DNA of 64,000 nt, taken from Flaveria trinervia. Lineage: Eukaryota; Streptophyta; Magnoliopsida; Asterales; Asteraceae. How positions within the stretch are numbered: the stretch's first letter is position 1; each line of letters opens with the position of its first letter. This document shows, piece by piece, positions 43,291 to 53,568 of the stretch. The notes beneath the pieces were generated by a model. It searched no databases. It had not been told where the DNA came from and worked only from the letters and a program-made list of their open reading frames with translations. The position numbers and the translations under genes were made by a program. Location of the stretch: contig CM046454.1 in NCBI GenBank assembly GCA_025506515.1, positions 37,932,503 through 37,996,502 of the forward strand. The letters are read 5' to 3'.

Positions 43291-44057
43291 TGAAGGGATC
43301 GAGATCTAGTTGATCAATTAGATTAGGATTTGTTGCGGAATAGCACACGAATTAGACAAAATTCTAGCAAGAATAATATGAATATTCAATTGAACAGTAA
43401 CAGTTATAGAGAGAGAGTTTTCTGCAAAAAGAATGTTTTCATTCATGCACAAACTTCCCGTAAGGGGAAATTAGGTCAACATTCCTTTTAAAAGGATTGT
43501 GACATCAGCTGACGTCACTTGATAGTGACATCTAACTGATTTATACAAACAACTGAAATTAAACTAAACTACTAAAGATGTCCACAACAACTGAGGACAC
43601 CTTCATTAAAAGCTAAGTATAAACTAACATTACAACTACTGAAGTTATAACATCTGAAGTATAAGAACTTCAGATGTTTTACATAACATAAACCTACTGA
43701 TTACAAACTACAGAAATGTAAACCCTCACAAGTACTGAAGAGAATTACTTTAGCTGTTGTGATAACTTCTGAGAACTTGATCTTCAGACTTTGTCTTCGA
43801 CTTTGTCTTCAGACTTTGTCTTCAGACTTTGTCTTCAGACTTTGTCTTCAGACTTTGTCTTCAGACTTTGTCTTCAGACTTTGTCTTCAGACTTTGTCTT
43901 CAGACTTTGTCTTCAGACTTTGTCTTCAGACTTTGTCTTCAGACTTTGTCTTCAGACTTGACTTTGCTTCAGCTGTTGTAGATCACTTTAGTTGTTTTGA
44001 TGTCTGTGGGACTTAATGGTTTTTCTGATCTGGCTCATTGGTTCTTTTGGTCCAATA
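43291..44057 (-). repeat. Element X 5' LTR
   Basis: TGAAGGGATCGAG ... GGTCCAATA, the last bases being a mutated CA. The perfect inverted repeat of the 3' LTR is conserved at 43649-43678. The 13-bp tandem block is shorter, at 43783-43965 with about 14 units. The target duplication TTTAA follows at 44058-44062. Confidence 0.93.
43783..43965 (-). repeat. 13-bp tandem repeat in element X 5' LTR (about 14 units)
   Basis: CTTCAGACTTTGT units head-to-tail, fewer than in the 3' LTR. The roughly 10-unit difference accounts for nearly all of the 139-bp difference in LTR length. Confidence 0.93.
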
Positions 44058-44062
44058 TTTAA

Positions 44063-44657
44063 TCGTTGCTTTTGATGTAAACCCGGATTCTAGGGTTTAG
44101 GATTTTAAAAGTGGCAAAGATTCGACCAAAACTAACGTTTTTGTGCAAGAAAACATGTAAGAAGCTTAGATGAAGCTTATTGGGTGATAAACCAAGGTTT
44201 TGGATGTAAAAGATTGAAGTTTTTCCAGTCAAAAATGGGTTGCTCGCAATTTTCAGCCCGTTCTGCGAAACTAGGCATTCATCCAGCAAAATTAGGTACT
44301 CGTCCAGCAAAACTATGGATCTTCCTGCGAGTTTCACAAACATGGTTTTCCAACAAAATTTGGGCGAAACTAGCAGTGAAACTGCTACGAAATTAGCAGC
44401 GAGATTAGGCAGAAATTAACTCTTTTGAGTGTTAACTTATCTACAGGTTGTGTAGTGCAATCCTTGCTTTGTAAGCTTGACTGAGAAGCTACTCATCGAG
44501 TACAGGTGAGTTCTAGATCCCCTATTTTAAAGGTTTTGAATTAGTTTGGGGCTGGAAATGCATACTAAATATACGTTTTAGATGACCAAAATTTTTTGAG
44601 GTTTTAACGGGAATATCGATTTTTCTATGATGACATGTGCTATATAAAAGTGTTAAA
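44063..44657 (+). repeat. Element T 5' LTR, second segment, with GCGAAACT array
   Basis: Continues T's LTR after element X and matches 62581-63252. From 44250 to 44410 it has degenerate GCGAAACTAGCAGCGAAACT units; the 3' copy has more of them. A splice-donor-like ACAGGTGAGT lies near 44500. It ends at GTGTTAAA, where the two LTR copies part company. Confidence 0.85.
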
Positions 44658-44767
44658 TGAAACTTCTATGAATTTTTGTTATAATTGCATCTGTTGATTA
44701 GTTTGTTCATATAATTGTCAATTTCATCTTAACATATACACTGATCGATCCATTTGAACCTATATAA

Positions 44768-44783
44768 TGGTATCAGAGCCTTC
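44768..44783 (+). other. Fragment S primer-binding site
   Basis: TGGTATCAGAGCCTTC has the exact 13-base tRNA-iMet core. It marks the end of a lost LTR just to its left. Confidence 0.75.
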
Positions 44784-45179
44784 GATTTAGTGAATTGGAG
44801 CTTAAAATCAACCTTTGCAGCCTGTTAATCAATTGAATTGGTGTTTGACAGAAATTGTTTAATTAATTGTTGATTTCAATTGTGTTTCTTCACTACAAAC
44901 ATAAGTTGACTCACAATTAAGTGATTTCATACATTCAAATCTGAATTTCTATTGGATTTATGTGTGAACTATTCTTATTATTTGGACTCAAATGTTAGCA
45001 AAATACGGATTAATTATTGTTAATTGAAGATAAATGATTTTAAAGGATTGATTATCAGTGCTTAATACACTTGATTGAAGATTTTCAAAACAATTAATCA
45101 AGTTTTGAAAATCTCGCTAAGATCAAGTTGTTATGAAGATGATGAATTAGGCGTTTGTGTTAGAATCATTTGAAAATCA

Positions 45180-45500
45180 TCTAAGTGCTTAGGCACTTGA
45201 ACACTTGTTAAGCGCTTAGTATTGTGTATGTGTTTCAGAGTGGAAGTTTTGACACTATTATGGACGCTTTAGCACTATTTGGATGTTTTGAGAAACTAAG
45301 TTCCTAGGCACTTGACAATTGTTAGGGTGCGTGACAACGGTTGAGGCGTTTTTACAACTGTCCAGGCGTTTTGAAACTGTTTGGGCATTTCTCCATTGTT
45401 CACACATTTCTACTTCTGAGCATTTCAGAAATTTACTAAGGCATTCCCTAAGGCGTTTCTAAGTCTAAGTGGCATTTCACAACTATTCAGGCACATCAAA
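45180..45500 (+). repeat. Fragment S leader array of AGGCGTTT-like words
   Basis: CTTAGGCACTTG, GAGGCGTTTTTACAACTG, CAGGCGTTTTGAAACTG, AAGGCGTTTCTAAG and similar words recur every 20-30 bp with no ORF. The style is the same as the AGGCGCATGG array in gypsy U's LTR. Confidence 0.65.
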
Positions 45501-45633
45501 TTTCAGACTTTTCTTTCAACATATAGAATTTTTTTCAAAAAATTAAAATCCAAAAATATTGTAATTTCTTTACTTCAATTTAAAACTTTAAAACAACAAA
45601 AATAGTACATTTTCTTAAACTGAAATCTTAAAC

Positions 45634-46175
45634 ATGGTTAAGCCTGAAGATTCTGAGAAGAAAGTCCTAAAGTTGAAGAACGGTGTGGACTTCAAGAATT
45701 GGTCACTTAAAATCAAACACCGTTTGAACTCTATTTATACTGATCTCTAGAAATCAGTAGAGAAATGGCATAATATTCATGTAACATATGATGGTCTAGA
45801 AGATGGTTTCCACGGGGATGATCTGAGTAAAGTGAAAAATGATATTAAAGACCATTATCTTATGTGTAAAGGGTTGCCTTTGGAGGTACTATCCAGGCTT
45901 GAGTGTTACCAAACTAGGTACACTATGTACAAAGCTTTGAAAATTATGTGTGAAGGAGGCAAAGAGATTCAAGATCTCAAAAGACTAAAATTGAATATGC
46001 AACTTGAGCAGTTTGAGCATATCTCTAGAGAAACCATAAACCAAATGAGGAATAGATATGTTCAACTTAGAATAGAAATGTCAACCTTAGGGATTAAGAA
46101 TGATCTTAAAGACATAAGTGATAGACTCCTAAATGCACTTCTATCTTCTTGGAAACAAACCGTGACCTTGTTAAA
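45634..46175 (+). pseudogene. Fragment S copia gag, N-terminal two-thirds
   Basis: It starts MVKPEDSEKKVLKLKNGVDF at 45634, and FKNWSLKIKHRL is the usual copia gag N-terminus. After an in-frame stop near 45748 it continues: MCKGLPLEVLSRLECYQ, MYKALKIMCEGGKEIQDL, QLEQFEHISRETINQM and ALLSSWKQTV. At LLN the sequence changes abruptly to T's LTR start (46176). The order matches UBN2-type gag and is closest in style to sirevirus gags A and X. Confidence 0.8.
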
Positions 46176-46215
46176 TGTAACGCCCGAATAAAATTAAAAC
46201 AAGCCAATTAATAAT

Positions 46216-46745
46216 TCTAAGGTTTCATATAAGGTTGATGCAACACAAAACATCCAAACAATCTATCATTCATGCATGCACAAAATGCTAAGGTAGAATG
46301 TTTTGGAAGTTTCACATTCTGCATTAGAAAACATTCTATGTGTGAAATCTTCCGAAGACAAGACCAATATCTTCTGAAGCCAAATATGAAGTCTTCGGGA
46401 GCTTAAGAGACAAAGTCTTCCGAAGCTAGTTCATGAAGACATATTTCTTCCGAAGACTTTTGAGTACATGCTATTATCTGATGTACTTTTACCAAAAGGC
46501 GGGACCACCATTCCCTGTAACTCTATTTGACTCACCAACTTTCACAAGTTGGTGTAAAGGTCTATGCTTCTAGTAAACTGTACATTAAGGTCTTGAGTCT
46601 ATTACTTTTTACTTTATGTACTTTTATCCTTTTTGTAATACATTAGGATGTGAGCTATGACATGTCATAGTCACAAGTCAAAAGGTAATATGCCTTTTGA
46701 TTCTACATTGATTTTGTTGTTGTCTAGATCATGTATCTAGCTAGC
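46216..46745 (+). repeat. Copia (element V-type) LTR promoter segment embedded in gypsy T LTR
   Basis: Homologous to the reverse of 4687-5212. Shared words include TCTTCCGAAG, AGACCAATATCTTCTGAAG, GTACATGCTATTATCTGATG, CAACTTTCACAAGTTGGTG, TTAGGATGTGAGCTATG and CTTTTGATTCTACATT, all in order. The imperfect hairpin of V's LTR is also kept. The same segment is in T's 3' LTR at 63314-63812. Confidence 0.85.
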
Positions 46746-46814
46746 TTTCAAAGTATGGGTAGTCGTAGGATTTAGTATCAAGTATCTCTGGTACCTTGTA
46801 TTTAAATGTATGGT

Positions 46815-46920
46815 CAACACGGCCCCAGCTAGGGGCGTTGCCCCTTGGGCCCCACTAGGGGTTGCTGCCCCTAGGACCCCGCTGTTAGGGGTTGCCGCCC
46901 CCGAACCCCCGCTATCCCGC
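46815..46920 (+). repeat. GC-rich hairpin module in T LTR
   Basis: Three imperfect copies of GGGGTTGCNGCCCC, separated by CCACTA/CGCT words, in otherwise AT-rich DNA. The last copy with its CCCCCGAACCCCC tail matches, reversed, the insertion in element W's third ORF at 11700-11735. Most of this module is deleted in T's 3' LTR near 63905. Confidence 0.7.
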
Positions 46921-48040
46921 AGTGAGTCAGTTATGTTTTATGATGATTTATGTTTGATATGCATATGTTTATGCATGTGAATGTATGATGCATGGTGTTT
47001 AAGATGATGTATGATTGATGCTATGTATGATGATGTTGATGTATGATTACGTATGCTATGTATGTTATTAAAGATATGTTTTCTTATGTTCCTTGTTACG
47101 TATGATGACGTGACTTTACATGGTGTGATATTGACAATGAACGTAAAGTATTATCTTAACGAAATGAAAGATTTAAGATAATGAAAGTGAAACATAATGA
47201 AGGAATGAATGAAAAGCCTTGCAAGCAAATGAAAGGAGGTTCACAAATCATTGAGATATGTTATCTCAACTGTGTGTGTCTACAGCATGCGATTTTGGCT
47301 AAGTCATAAGGGTTCATACACACAGTAAGAGTTCAGTCTTGGTGATTGCTCAAATACATGCAATTTCGTAATTACTATGTGTTATACAACGTGTGATCTT
47401 GGCGAACCCATAAGAGTTCACACATAGGGGGAGTCTGTCCTAATGACCACTCCATACATGTGATATGGGGTCCTTGTTGCTTAACCCTAGATGAATTGAT
47501 TGGTGCTCTAGAGAGGAGTTAAGTACATGACAGGACCTAGATAGAAGTGAAAGATAATAATGTACAAAAGTGCGATAAGTACGAAAAGTGCGAAATGCGC
47601 AAAATGTATGAAATGAACGATGATGAAAATAATAATGATTACCTTGATGTAAGTATGATGTGTGATCACGTGCGATAGTAATGAAAATGTTTTAACGAAT
47701 GGAAGGTAATGCAATGTTTTTATAAAACTAGAACTCACCAGCAACGCTGACTTTTTATGCATTTTCCAGTTGGCAGGTGAGCATTACCGAGGATGGCGCG
47801 GGGCAGCTACTTGGCATTTTTGGATGGCATTCTTTTGTATAATATTTTTGCATTGTAATACGAACAAACTATATTTTGTAATGAACGATGTATTATTTTG
47901 CAAAAGTGTTTATATAAAGTAAATGAAATGTTTGCTTAAAGTGTTTCCGCTGCACGATTTTAGTAAAGTTAATGTAATTATATGTTTTATGTGCGATGAT
48001 TGACCAGCTGTGAGCGTCCCGGGAATGGGGCCTTACAAGT

Positions 48041-48057
48041 TGGTTTCAGAGCCAAAG
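48041..48057 (+). other. Element T primer-binding site
   Basis: TGGTTTCAGAGCCAAAG, one base from the tRNA-iMet core, lies three bases after the LTR end CCTTACA. Gypsy U has the exact TGGTATCAGAGCCAAAG. Confidence 0.85.
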
Positions 48058-48389
48058 TTTAAGTGAAACGGGTAAATTTTCAAAAGAAACCTAAACTTAA
48101 ACTAAAAATTATACAAAAAGGGAAAGAATGCCAATCCGAGTAGTTGTGTGCCATCAGGTATTTTCTTAATGTTAACTGACATTATGTGCGCATATTATGT
48201 GATTTATGTGCCTTTAGTAGATTTAGATACTTATTTAGTTAGGATAGGAAATGCTTGGGGTATGAAGAGTAAAGTAAGTGGCTAATCATGACTGGGCACT
48301 ATAATTAGGGACATACTATACTTGACCTAAACTGAGCTATTACCTTGAATGACCATGTTGGTGTTTGAATCTTATAGCGTGCTTAGAGG
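48058..48389 (+). other. Element T untranslated leader
   Basis: About 330 bases with no supported gene. It matches the reverse of U's leader at 57361-57684. Confidence 0.75.
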
Positions 48390-49376
48390 ATGGCTGGTGG
48401 TAGATCTTCTAAGGCTTCACGTGGTGGAGGTCGAGGTGGACGTGGTGCTAAACCACAGGTCACAAGAGGAAGGCCTAGAGCCAAAGAGGTGGTTAATGAA
48501 GAAACCGAGACCCTCGTCTGGAGGCTGGGGACGAGAGTGCTAACTTAAGAGCCTCAGTGAAGGAGGTTGTTATCGAGGAAGTGCATCAAGTCATGCAGAC
48601 GATCCTACCGTCTATGGTGACCGAAATGATAAAGGTCATAAGGGAAGGGGATAGAAGGGAGAGGAACAGGTCCTTGGGAGGACGGGAGCTATCGGAAACT
48701 GAGACGGTTCTCTCCGATGATGAAGAGGAGGAAGAAGAGCCTGTACAGGAGGCAGCACGAGGCTGTAACCATGGGGTGTTTATGAGATGCAAGCCCCCAA
48801 CATTTGATGGAAATGGCACTGCTGCTGCTGCTCACCGATGGGTGACAGAGTGAGAAGTTGTTCTTGATATCAGCGAGTGTCGGGAGGATCAGAAGGTGAA
48901 GTTCGCCGCCCACTCCTTTGTGGACGGCTCAATGTTGGTGGGACAATATTGTCCAAGCTGAGGGTAGCAGGGCTATTGGGAGGATGAGGTGGGCTGAGTT
49001 AAAGAAGTTGGTGATGGAGGAATTATGTCCTTATAGGGAGATGGATAAGGTTGAAAGAGAGTTCATGCAGCTGGAGGTGGAAACCATGACGCATCAGCAG
49101 TACACCACCAAATTCAACGAAATGGCACGGCTGGTTCCGGATCAGGTGACACCTCTGTCGTGAAAGATCAAGAGGTATATTCCGGGCTTGCCAGTGGATA
49201 TTCGCAAGCATATGATCGCCGCTCGGCCGAGTACATTTAGGTCGGTGGTCGATCTAGCGGGAAGACTGTATGACGAGCGAGAGGTGGTGGCGGCTGAGAT
49301 GAACAAGAAAGGTGGTGGTGACCGAAACTGGAATTAGAAAAGGTTTGGATGTGGCGGAGCCACTCAAAACAACAAG
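48390..49376 (+). pseudogene. Element T gag
   Basis: The start is MAGGRSSKASRGGGRGGRGA at 48390, the same start as in U. After a shift near 48510, frame 48557-48853 has VIEEVHQVMQTILPSMVTEM, an acidic stretch (DDEEEEEEPVQEA) and MRCKPPTFDGNG. A TGA at about 48851 ends it. Frame 48918-49163 then has CWWDNIVQAEGSRAIGRMRW and REFMQLEVETMTHQQYTTKF, the core of the gypsy Retrotrans_gag domain. It ends at TGA in VTPLS where U reads on. At least three lesions. Confidence 0.85.
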
Positions 49377-50129
49377 GTGACGAAGGTGGGTGACCGGCTT
49401 ATGGTCACATCTGGTGCAGGGTCGAAGAAATGTGGTAAATGCACGAACGAGCATTCGGGAGAATGCAAATGGGGATCAAACATCTGCTTCAAATGTGGGA
49501 AGCCTGGTCATATGGCTAGAGATTGTGTAAGGTGCTATAATTGTGGAGAGAATGGCCATCTGAGCCAGGATTGCAAAAAGCCGAGGGCGGAGAGTTCCGG
49601 GGTAGGGAGGAAGACCGGAACTGAAGGGCAGAAGGCAAGCGCCCGAGCTTTCATGATGACTCGGGAGGAGGCTAGGACGGACCCCGATGTTGTGTCAGGT
49701 ACATTTCTAGTAAAACAAACTATTGCATCTGTGTTGTTTGATTCCGGTGCTAGTAGGAGTTTCATTTCTACTGCCTTTTGTGCTAAGTTACCCATTTAGA
49801 GTAGAAGTATTAATGAGCCCTTCGATGTAGAAACTTCTAGGTAAGTCTACCAGGATTTCTGAGATGATAGAAGGTTATGACATTGAATTAGAAGATCATA
49901 AGTTTCCTGTTACACCATTCGTGATGACCTTAGGTGGTTTCGATGTAGTCCTAGGAATGGATTGGTTGGCGGACTGTAAGGCGAACATTGTGTGTCGCAA
50001 GAAGATGATTTTGTTGACGGCGCCTGACGGGAGCTTGGTGATAGTTTATGATGACCGAGTCACGACGATCCCGAAGGTGATTTCGATAGCGGTGGCGGGA
50101 AAGTACATGAGGCATGGATGTAGCACCTA
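49377..50129 (+). pseudogene. Element T zinc fingers and protease
   Basis: Frame 49377-49799 has three cysteine modules in a row: CGKCTNEHSGEC (C-x2-C-x3-H-x4-C), CFKCGKPGHMARDC and CYNCGENGHLSQDC. Then FMMTREEARTDPDVVSGTFL and the protease active site VLFDSGASRSFIS follow. A stop at 49797 and a shift precede frame 49864 onward, which carries the flap-side motif GGFDVVLGMDWL. The protease matures the polyprotein. The triple-finger arrangement is known from chromovirus gags. Confidence 0.88.
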
Positions 50130-50421
50130 TTGGCCTACGTGAAGGATGTGGATACACCAACACCAAAACTGTCCAATGAACCAGTGGTGTGTGACTTTCC
50201 AGACATGATTCCCGAAGACTTACCAGGAGTGCCACCTGAGTGTGAGATTGAGTTCCAGATTGACTTGATACTGGGTTCCCAACTAGTTGCTAACGCACCG
50301 TATCGGTTGGCTCCAACTTTGATGCAGCAACTTCAAGAGTTGCTTGATAAAAGGTTCATTTGACCGAGTATCTCTCCTTGGGGTGCTTCGGTCTTATTCG
50401 TGAAGAAGAAGGATAGTAGTA
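50130..50421 (+). pseudogene. Element T reverse transcriptase, N-terminal part
   Basis: VVCDFPDMIPEDLPGVPPE, IEFQIDLILGSQ and LQELLDKRFI are the standard lead-in of gypsy reverse transcriptase. After an in-frame TGA, ISPWGASVLFVKKKDSSM reaches the U insertion at 50421. The target duplication TAGTA (50417-50421) belongs to U. Confidence 0.9.
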
Positions 50422-50904
50422 TGTAAGGCCCTGTTCCCGGGACACTTACAGCTGGTGATTCATCGCATGTAAAACATATACGTTACATTTACTCGTCAAA
50501 ACATCACAGCGGAAAACATAAAACAAATGGCATTTCATTTGATTCTAAAACTTTTGCAAAATAATGCATCTTTTGTTGGTTACAAAATTATATCGTTGTA
50601 TTACATCACAAAAGCCTTAATTAAATAGATGCCATCCAAAAGAGCTGAGTAGCCGCCTCGTACCATCCTCAGCAACGTTTACCTGCCAACTGAAATCGTA
50701 TAAAAGTCAGCTTCGCTAAATGAGTTCTAGTTTTATAATAAAACATACATAAAATCGTTATTTATTCCTTTACAGAGTCCATACTATACGTTTCATACGT
50801 TCGTGATCATACATCATACGTACATACAGATAACATCATTATTATCTTTCATTACGTTCGTTAACCTTCGTTCATTCATTACATCTTGTGACATGTACAT
50901 TACC

Positions 50905-51145
50905 CTGAACATTATGCACAAAGCTGGTTACTGGGCCTGAGGTCTATCATAGACCCCGAACATTGTGCACGAAGCTGACTCCAATACCTGAGGCAAGTAT
51001 ATTCACCGTTCATCTTTTCATTTAATTCCGGATCAATGCCATAGGTTGTACCCCGAACATTGTGCACGAAGCTGGTTACTGGGCCTGAGGTCTTTAATAG
51101 ACCCCGAACATGGTGCACGAAGCTGACTCCAGTACCTGGGGCAAG
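50905..51145 (-). repeat. Internal ~145-bp tandem duplication in U LTR
   Basis: CCGAACATTGTGCACGAAGC, then TGGTTACTGGGCCTGAGGTC or TGACTCCAGTACCTG, is repeated. Each of the two copies (50905-50995 and 51050-51145) itself holds two halves starting with the same GAACATTGTGCACGAAGCTG word. The partner LTR has the same structure at 58185-58425. Confidence 0.85.
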
Positions 51146-51651
51146 CGGCAAGGATCCCATACGTGTGGTCAATCACAAGGATTGGACCCCAGTGTGCATC
51201 CTTCTGGGGTAGCTAACCCGCACACAGTTGAGCTAACACCCTTTATCGGGTGTGAACCTCCATACATTTGTTTGCAAGACTTTTTACGTTCATTCATTCG
51301 TTAATGCATGCATTCATTCAACATGTTCCTCTTTCATTATCTTTCACTTTACGTTACATAATACTTTCAGTTTATTCATTAACATAATGCGTAAAGCCAT
51401 AGAAAGATAAACATTAATCATCATAGGAACATAACATAACATACCATACATACATCATCATAGGGTATCATACATACATAACATACATCATGCATAATCA
51501 TGCAACATCATCATTATCATCATCATCATCCATAACATGCTCATCATACTATTTATGACCCTAAAAGTCAACTTATAGTCCCCCGTGAATTTTCCCAAGT
51601 CAAAGCCTACTTTACACATTTTCCCCAAAAATCAGAAAAATATTCTAAGTC

Positions 51652-52090
51652 CTAGGCGCATGGACACTATGCAGGTGCATGGACACTATGCAGGTGCATG
51701 GACACTATTCAGGCGCATGGGGAACACTTAGACGCATGGGCCGTTTTCAGGCGCATGGGCCATTTTCAGGCGCATGGGGACTTCTAGACGTCTGAACACT
51801 TAGTAAATTCTAGCCCAATCTAGGCGCATGGGTATTATTCAGACGCATGAACACTTGGGCGCATGGGCCACTTGGGCGCATGGGCACTATTGGGGCGCAT
51901 GGCCCTACCCTTAGTCATCCGACTAACATTTCTAGGCGCATGGGCCACTGTTCAGGCGCATGAGCTGAACTTAAACATTTCTAAGGTAATTTTTGGGTGC
52001 ATGAGTTACTGTTTAGACGCATGACTTACACTTAATTCTTTCTAAGGCAGTTTCAGACGTATGACCACTTATCTTGGCGCATGAACATTC
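51652..52090 (-). repeat. AGGCGCATGG motif array in U 3' LTR
   Basis: About twenty degenerate units of AGGCGCATGG-n(8-12), e.g. CTAGGCGCATGGACACTATG, spaced about 18-30 bp. GC-rich cores sit in AT-rich DNA. No ORF. The homologous array is 58923-59325 in the 5' LTR, with fewer units. Confidence 0.88.
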
Positions 52091-52725
52091 TGTAAACATG
52101 TTTCTAGGATATTTTCAATCCTAATCATTGTATCCATCTGTTCGAAGCATAATGTGGCTATTCTAAACATGAGTAGCCTATAAACCATCCAGAACTAACA
52201 TCCAACATACACATTACATACGGGTATTCACATAAACTTTGTAAAATCATTTTAATACGTTTTCAGCCCCCAAAGATAGTTTAAAAACATGTAAAAATTG
52301 GGGTCTAGAACTCACCTGGTGCAACTTGGGTGTTCTTCCTTTTAACCCGCTTGCAAAGAGTTCAAAACACCTAGAAACAACACCAAAAACACACACACCC
52401 GAGCACAAACACAACCCATAAGCATACAAGCACATAACCGGGATAAAACCCGACATAAAAGCATAAAAACCTTGAATTCTTACCTTGAATTCGACTTCTC
52501 TTCTTCTTCTTATCTTCAACCGAGAGTTTTCTCTGTTCTCTCTCTCTCTCTAAAACCGAGACAAATGGTGAAGTGAGGTGAGGGTGGGCAGCCATACTCC
52601 CTTTACACCAACTTTTGAAAGTTTTGTCCTTTTGAGACACTTTTAGTCCCTCCACTTGGACTTTATTGCCTTTCTTGCTTTTATTCTTTATATCTTGATG
52701 TTTAAAAATAGTCGGGTGTTACAAG

Positions 52726-52740
52726 TCCACCCCCCTTATA
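52726..52740 (-). other. Element U polypurine tract
   Basis: Minus-strand TAAGGGGGGTGGACT ends two bases before the LTR start TGTAACACCCG. It is equivalent to AATAAGGGGGTGCACT of element T. Confidence 0.85.
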
Positions 52741-52769
52741 TAGGTTTCGTCCCTGAAACCTGTTATTCC

Positions 52770-53568
52770 TCGAACATATAAGGATAATGCTGCCTCATCT
52801 CCTCCTCAGTCTCCCATGTAGACTCGGATCCTTCTTGTGCTTCCACAGTACACGCACAAAAGGAACCACTTTATTTTGCAGCCTCTTCTCTTTATGATCG
52901 ATGATTTCCACTGGTTGCTCCACATAATTGAGCCTTTCATCTACTTCGATATCCTCCAGTGGAACAATCATGTCTTCATCAGCTATACACTTTCTCAGAT
53001 GAGACACATGGAATGTCGGATGAATCCTACTTAACTCATCCGGTAATTCCAACCTATAGGCCACCTCTCCTACTCGAGCAATGATTTGGAAAGGGCCTAT
53101 ATATCTTGGGCTCAACTTGCCCCACTTCGTGAATCTGATAATTCCCTTCCAAGGTGAGACCTTCAACATAACCCGGTCACCCACCTGGAACTCAATTGGT
53201 CTGCGTTTTTTATCGGCATACGACTTCTGTCTATCTTTAGCTGCCTTCATGAAGGCTTTGATCCTCTCCAGCTTCTCGATCATAGCCTCGATTACCTCAA
53301 CGCTTCCCAACTCTTTCTGACTAATGTCACCCCAACAAACGGGTGTTCTGCATCTCCTACCGTATAGCATCTCGTATGGCGGCATACCAATGCTGGCATG
53401 ATAACTATTGTTATACGAGAATTCAGCTAACGGTAAGTGGTCGTCCCAATTTCCCCCAAATTCGATTACACATGCCCGAAGCATGTCCTCCAATGTCTGA
53501 ATGGTCCTCTCTGACTGATCATCAGTTTGGGGATGATAAGCCGTGCTAATATGTAACCTCATCCCCAT
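52770..53568 (-). pseudogene. Element U integrase C-terminal part and chromodomain
   Basis: Frame 52795-53568 begins at MGMRLHISTAYHPQTDDQSE and includes the catalytic Glu in QSERTIQTLEDML. It continues with PLAEFSYNNSYHASIGMPPY, YGRRCRTP, FQVGDRVMLKVSPWKGI and RYIGPFQIIARVGEVAYRLE. Then come LHPTFHVS-like HVSHLRKC and the chromodomain (YVEQPVEIIDHKEKRL, VVPFVRVLW). A one-base shift near 52855 hides the expected end, readable in another frame as STWETEEEMRQHYP to about 52770. Chromodomains guide chromovirus insertion to marked chromatin. Confidence 0.92.

Larger units (their letters stand above)
23722..44057 (-). mobile_element. Element X: sirevirus-like copia with third ORF, carrying element Y
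   Basis: The LTRs are 23722-24627 (906 bp) and 43291-44057 (767 bp), with the target duplication TTTAA at 23717-23721 and 44058-44062. The uninterrupted site is visible in T's 3' LTR near 62575. Sense order is primer site, gag, coil, second knuckle, protease, integrase, reverse transcriptase, RNase H, spacer array, third ORF, polypurine tract and 3' LTR. Without Y the element is about 12 kb. Most domains are readable but broken by stops. The terminal CA of the 5' LTR has become TA at 44056-44057. Confidence 0.95.
44658..46175 (+). mobile_element. Fragment S: copia primer site and gag fragment inside T's 5' LTR region
   Basis: Present only in the 5' copy of T's LTR. It is flanked by GTTAAA on both sides (44652-44657 and 46170-46175). 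It carries a perfect TGGTATCAGAGCC primer site, a leader with an AGGCG-motif array and the first 180 codons of a copia gag that stops where a second TGTAACGCCC begins. There is no complete LTR of its own. Whether it was inserted or is an older resident cut by T cannot be decided here. Confidence 0.65.
46176..48037 (+). repeat. Element T 5' LTR, third segment, with second LTR start and sirevirus LTR piece
   Basis: 46176-46218 is a second, diverged copy of T's LTR start (TGTAACGCCCGAATAA then AGCCAATTAATAAT). 46216-46745 then aligns with element V's LTR from its first base onward. 46746-48037 is the U5-like remainder, ending GTCCCGGGAATGGGGCCTTACA like gypsy U's LTR. No gene is present. It includes long ATGATGTATG-rich DNA at 46930-47100. 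Confidence 0.75.
50422..52723 (-). repeat. Element U 3' LTR
   Basis: TGTAAGGCCCTGTTCCCGGG ... AGTCGGGTGTTACA. Inside are an internal duplication (50905-51145), an AGGCGCATGG array (51652-52090), ATCATCATC-type simple repeats near 51500 and CT-rich leader sequence near 52530. It differs from its partner by many small changes, so U is older than Y. Confidence 0.95.

Noticed and set aside
44059..44396. ORFs on both strands at 44059-44396 with repeated KLGI/AKL or LLDE words
   Set aside because: They are produced by the GCGAAACT repeat in T's LTR; the 3' copy at 62895-63080 gives an unrelated repeat peptide.
51652..52090. CRISPR-like spaced repeats
   Set aside because: Units are short, degenerate and irregularly spaced, lie inside a plant LTR, and have no unique spacers or cas genes.
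52371..52655. ORF starting MEGLKVSQKDKTFKS in U's LTRs (also 59596-59862)
   Set aside because: It lies in the LTR leader region upstream of the primer site, shifts between the two LTR copies and has no recognisable domain. It is probably chance.
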